A stretch of DNA of 6,543 nt from Chitinophagaceae bacterium (GTDB lineage: Bacteria > Bacteroidota > Bacteroidia > Chitinophagales > Chitinophagaceae), in contig JACVCQ010000147.1 of the NCBI GenBank assembly GCA_016741945.1, forward strand, positions 1 to 6,543, read 5' to 3'. The notes below the pieces were generated by a model. It saw nothing but the letters and a program-made list of their open reading frames with translations, did no database searches and was not told where the DNA came from. A program made the translations under genes and the position numbers. Shown one piece after another: positions 6,397 to 6,543 of the stretch. The first letter of the stretch is position 1. Every line of letters starts with the position of its first letter.

Positions 6397-6543
6397 TTAG
6401 AACCATTTCTTTTTCAGTAAGTACCAACTGATCACTACTGCAATAGCAATCGATAAACCAATCGGCACATAAAATGCATACGGAGAATGAGCCCAGGGGA
6501 TATTGTCAACATTCATGCCATACAAACTCGCCACCATTACCGG
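6397..6543 (-). CDS. corA: CorA-type magnesium/divalent cation transporter, C-terminal end (partial)
   Basis: The minus strand at the right edge is open from the window boundary to a TAA at 6397-6399, giving 48 residues; the start lies outside the window. It shows the CorA ending: a hydrophobic run into YGMN, the invariant GMN signature at the end of the first pore helix. Then come a short periplasmic loop (VDNIPWAHSPYAF), a second transmembrane helix (YVPIGLSIAIAVVISWYLL) and a short basic tail, KKKWF. CorA proteins are homopentameric inner-membrane channels for Mg2+ and sometimes Co2+ or Ni2+. The gene immediately precedes the Nudix hydrolase with a single base between them. The large cytoplasmic domain cannot be checked here, so a CorA-like efflux relative is also possible. 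Confidence 0.85.
   Translation of the reverse strand, partial: PVMVASLYGMNVDNIPWAHSPYAFYVPIGLSIAIAVVISWYLLKKKWF

Overview
The window looks like a piece of a Bacteroidota chromosome, probably from the Chitinophagaceae or a close relative. This is inferred from moderately low GC, A-rich translation starts with little Shine-Dalgarno signal, a promoter element of the TAnnTTTG type, and protein styles typical of that phylum (YfhO, a YhhQ transporter, glycosyltransferases). No database search was possible, so the genus is not claimed.

Layout. The left two thirds (51-4566) is a tightly packed minus-strand operon. Read in transcription order it encodes a large YfhO-type membrane protein, a GT4-like glycosyltransferase and a GT2 glycosyltransferase. 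Neighbouring genes overlap at their stop and start codons, so translation is probably coupled. The likely role is building or modifying a cell-surface or exported glycan, but the sequence does not show which glycan. A 129-bp divergent intergenic region (4567-4695) separates it from a plus-strand pair: a 95-residue three-helix membrane protein of unknown function and, 5 bp later, a YhhQ/VUT-family queuosine-precursor transporter (4989-5771). From the right edge a second minus-strand pair runs inward: the last 48 residues of a CorA-type magnesium transporter and, 1 bp later, a Nudix hydrolase (5931-6395).

The two pairs converge on a 159-bp intergenic region (5772-5930), which is the most unusual part of the window. 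It holds two arrays of a degenerate heptanucleotide repeat (GGTRYWR) facing each other in inverted orientation. The left array begins right after the yhhQ stop codon. The right array runs into the Nudix gene and supplies its last codons and its stop. The arrays share 19-bp and 22-bp perfect inverted repeats that compete for the same right arm.

Everything else is ordinary housekeeping and envelope biosynthesis. I see no CRISPR array, tRNA, rRNA, transposase, phage gene or recognised defence system. No gene-free stretch exceeds 300 bp.
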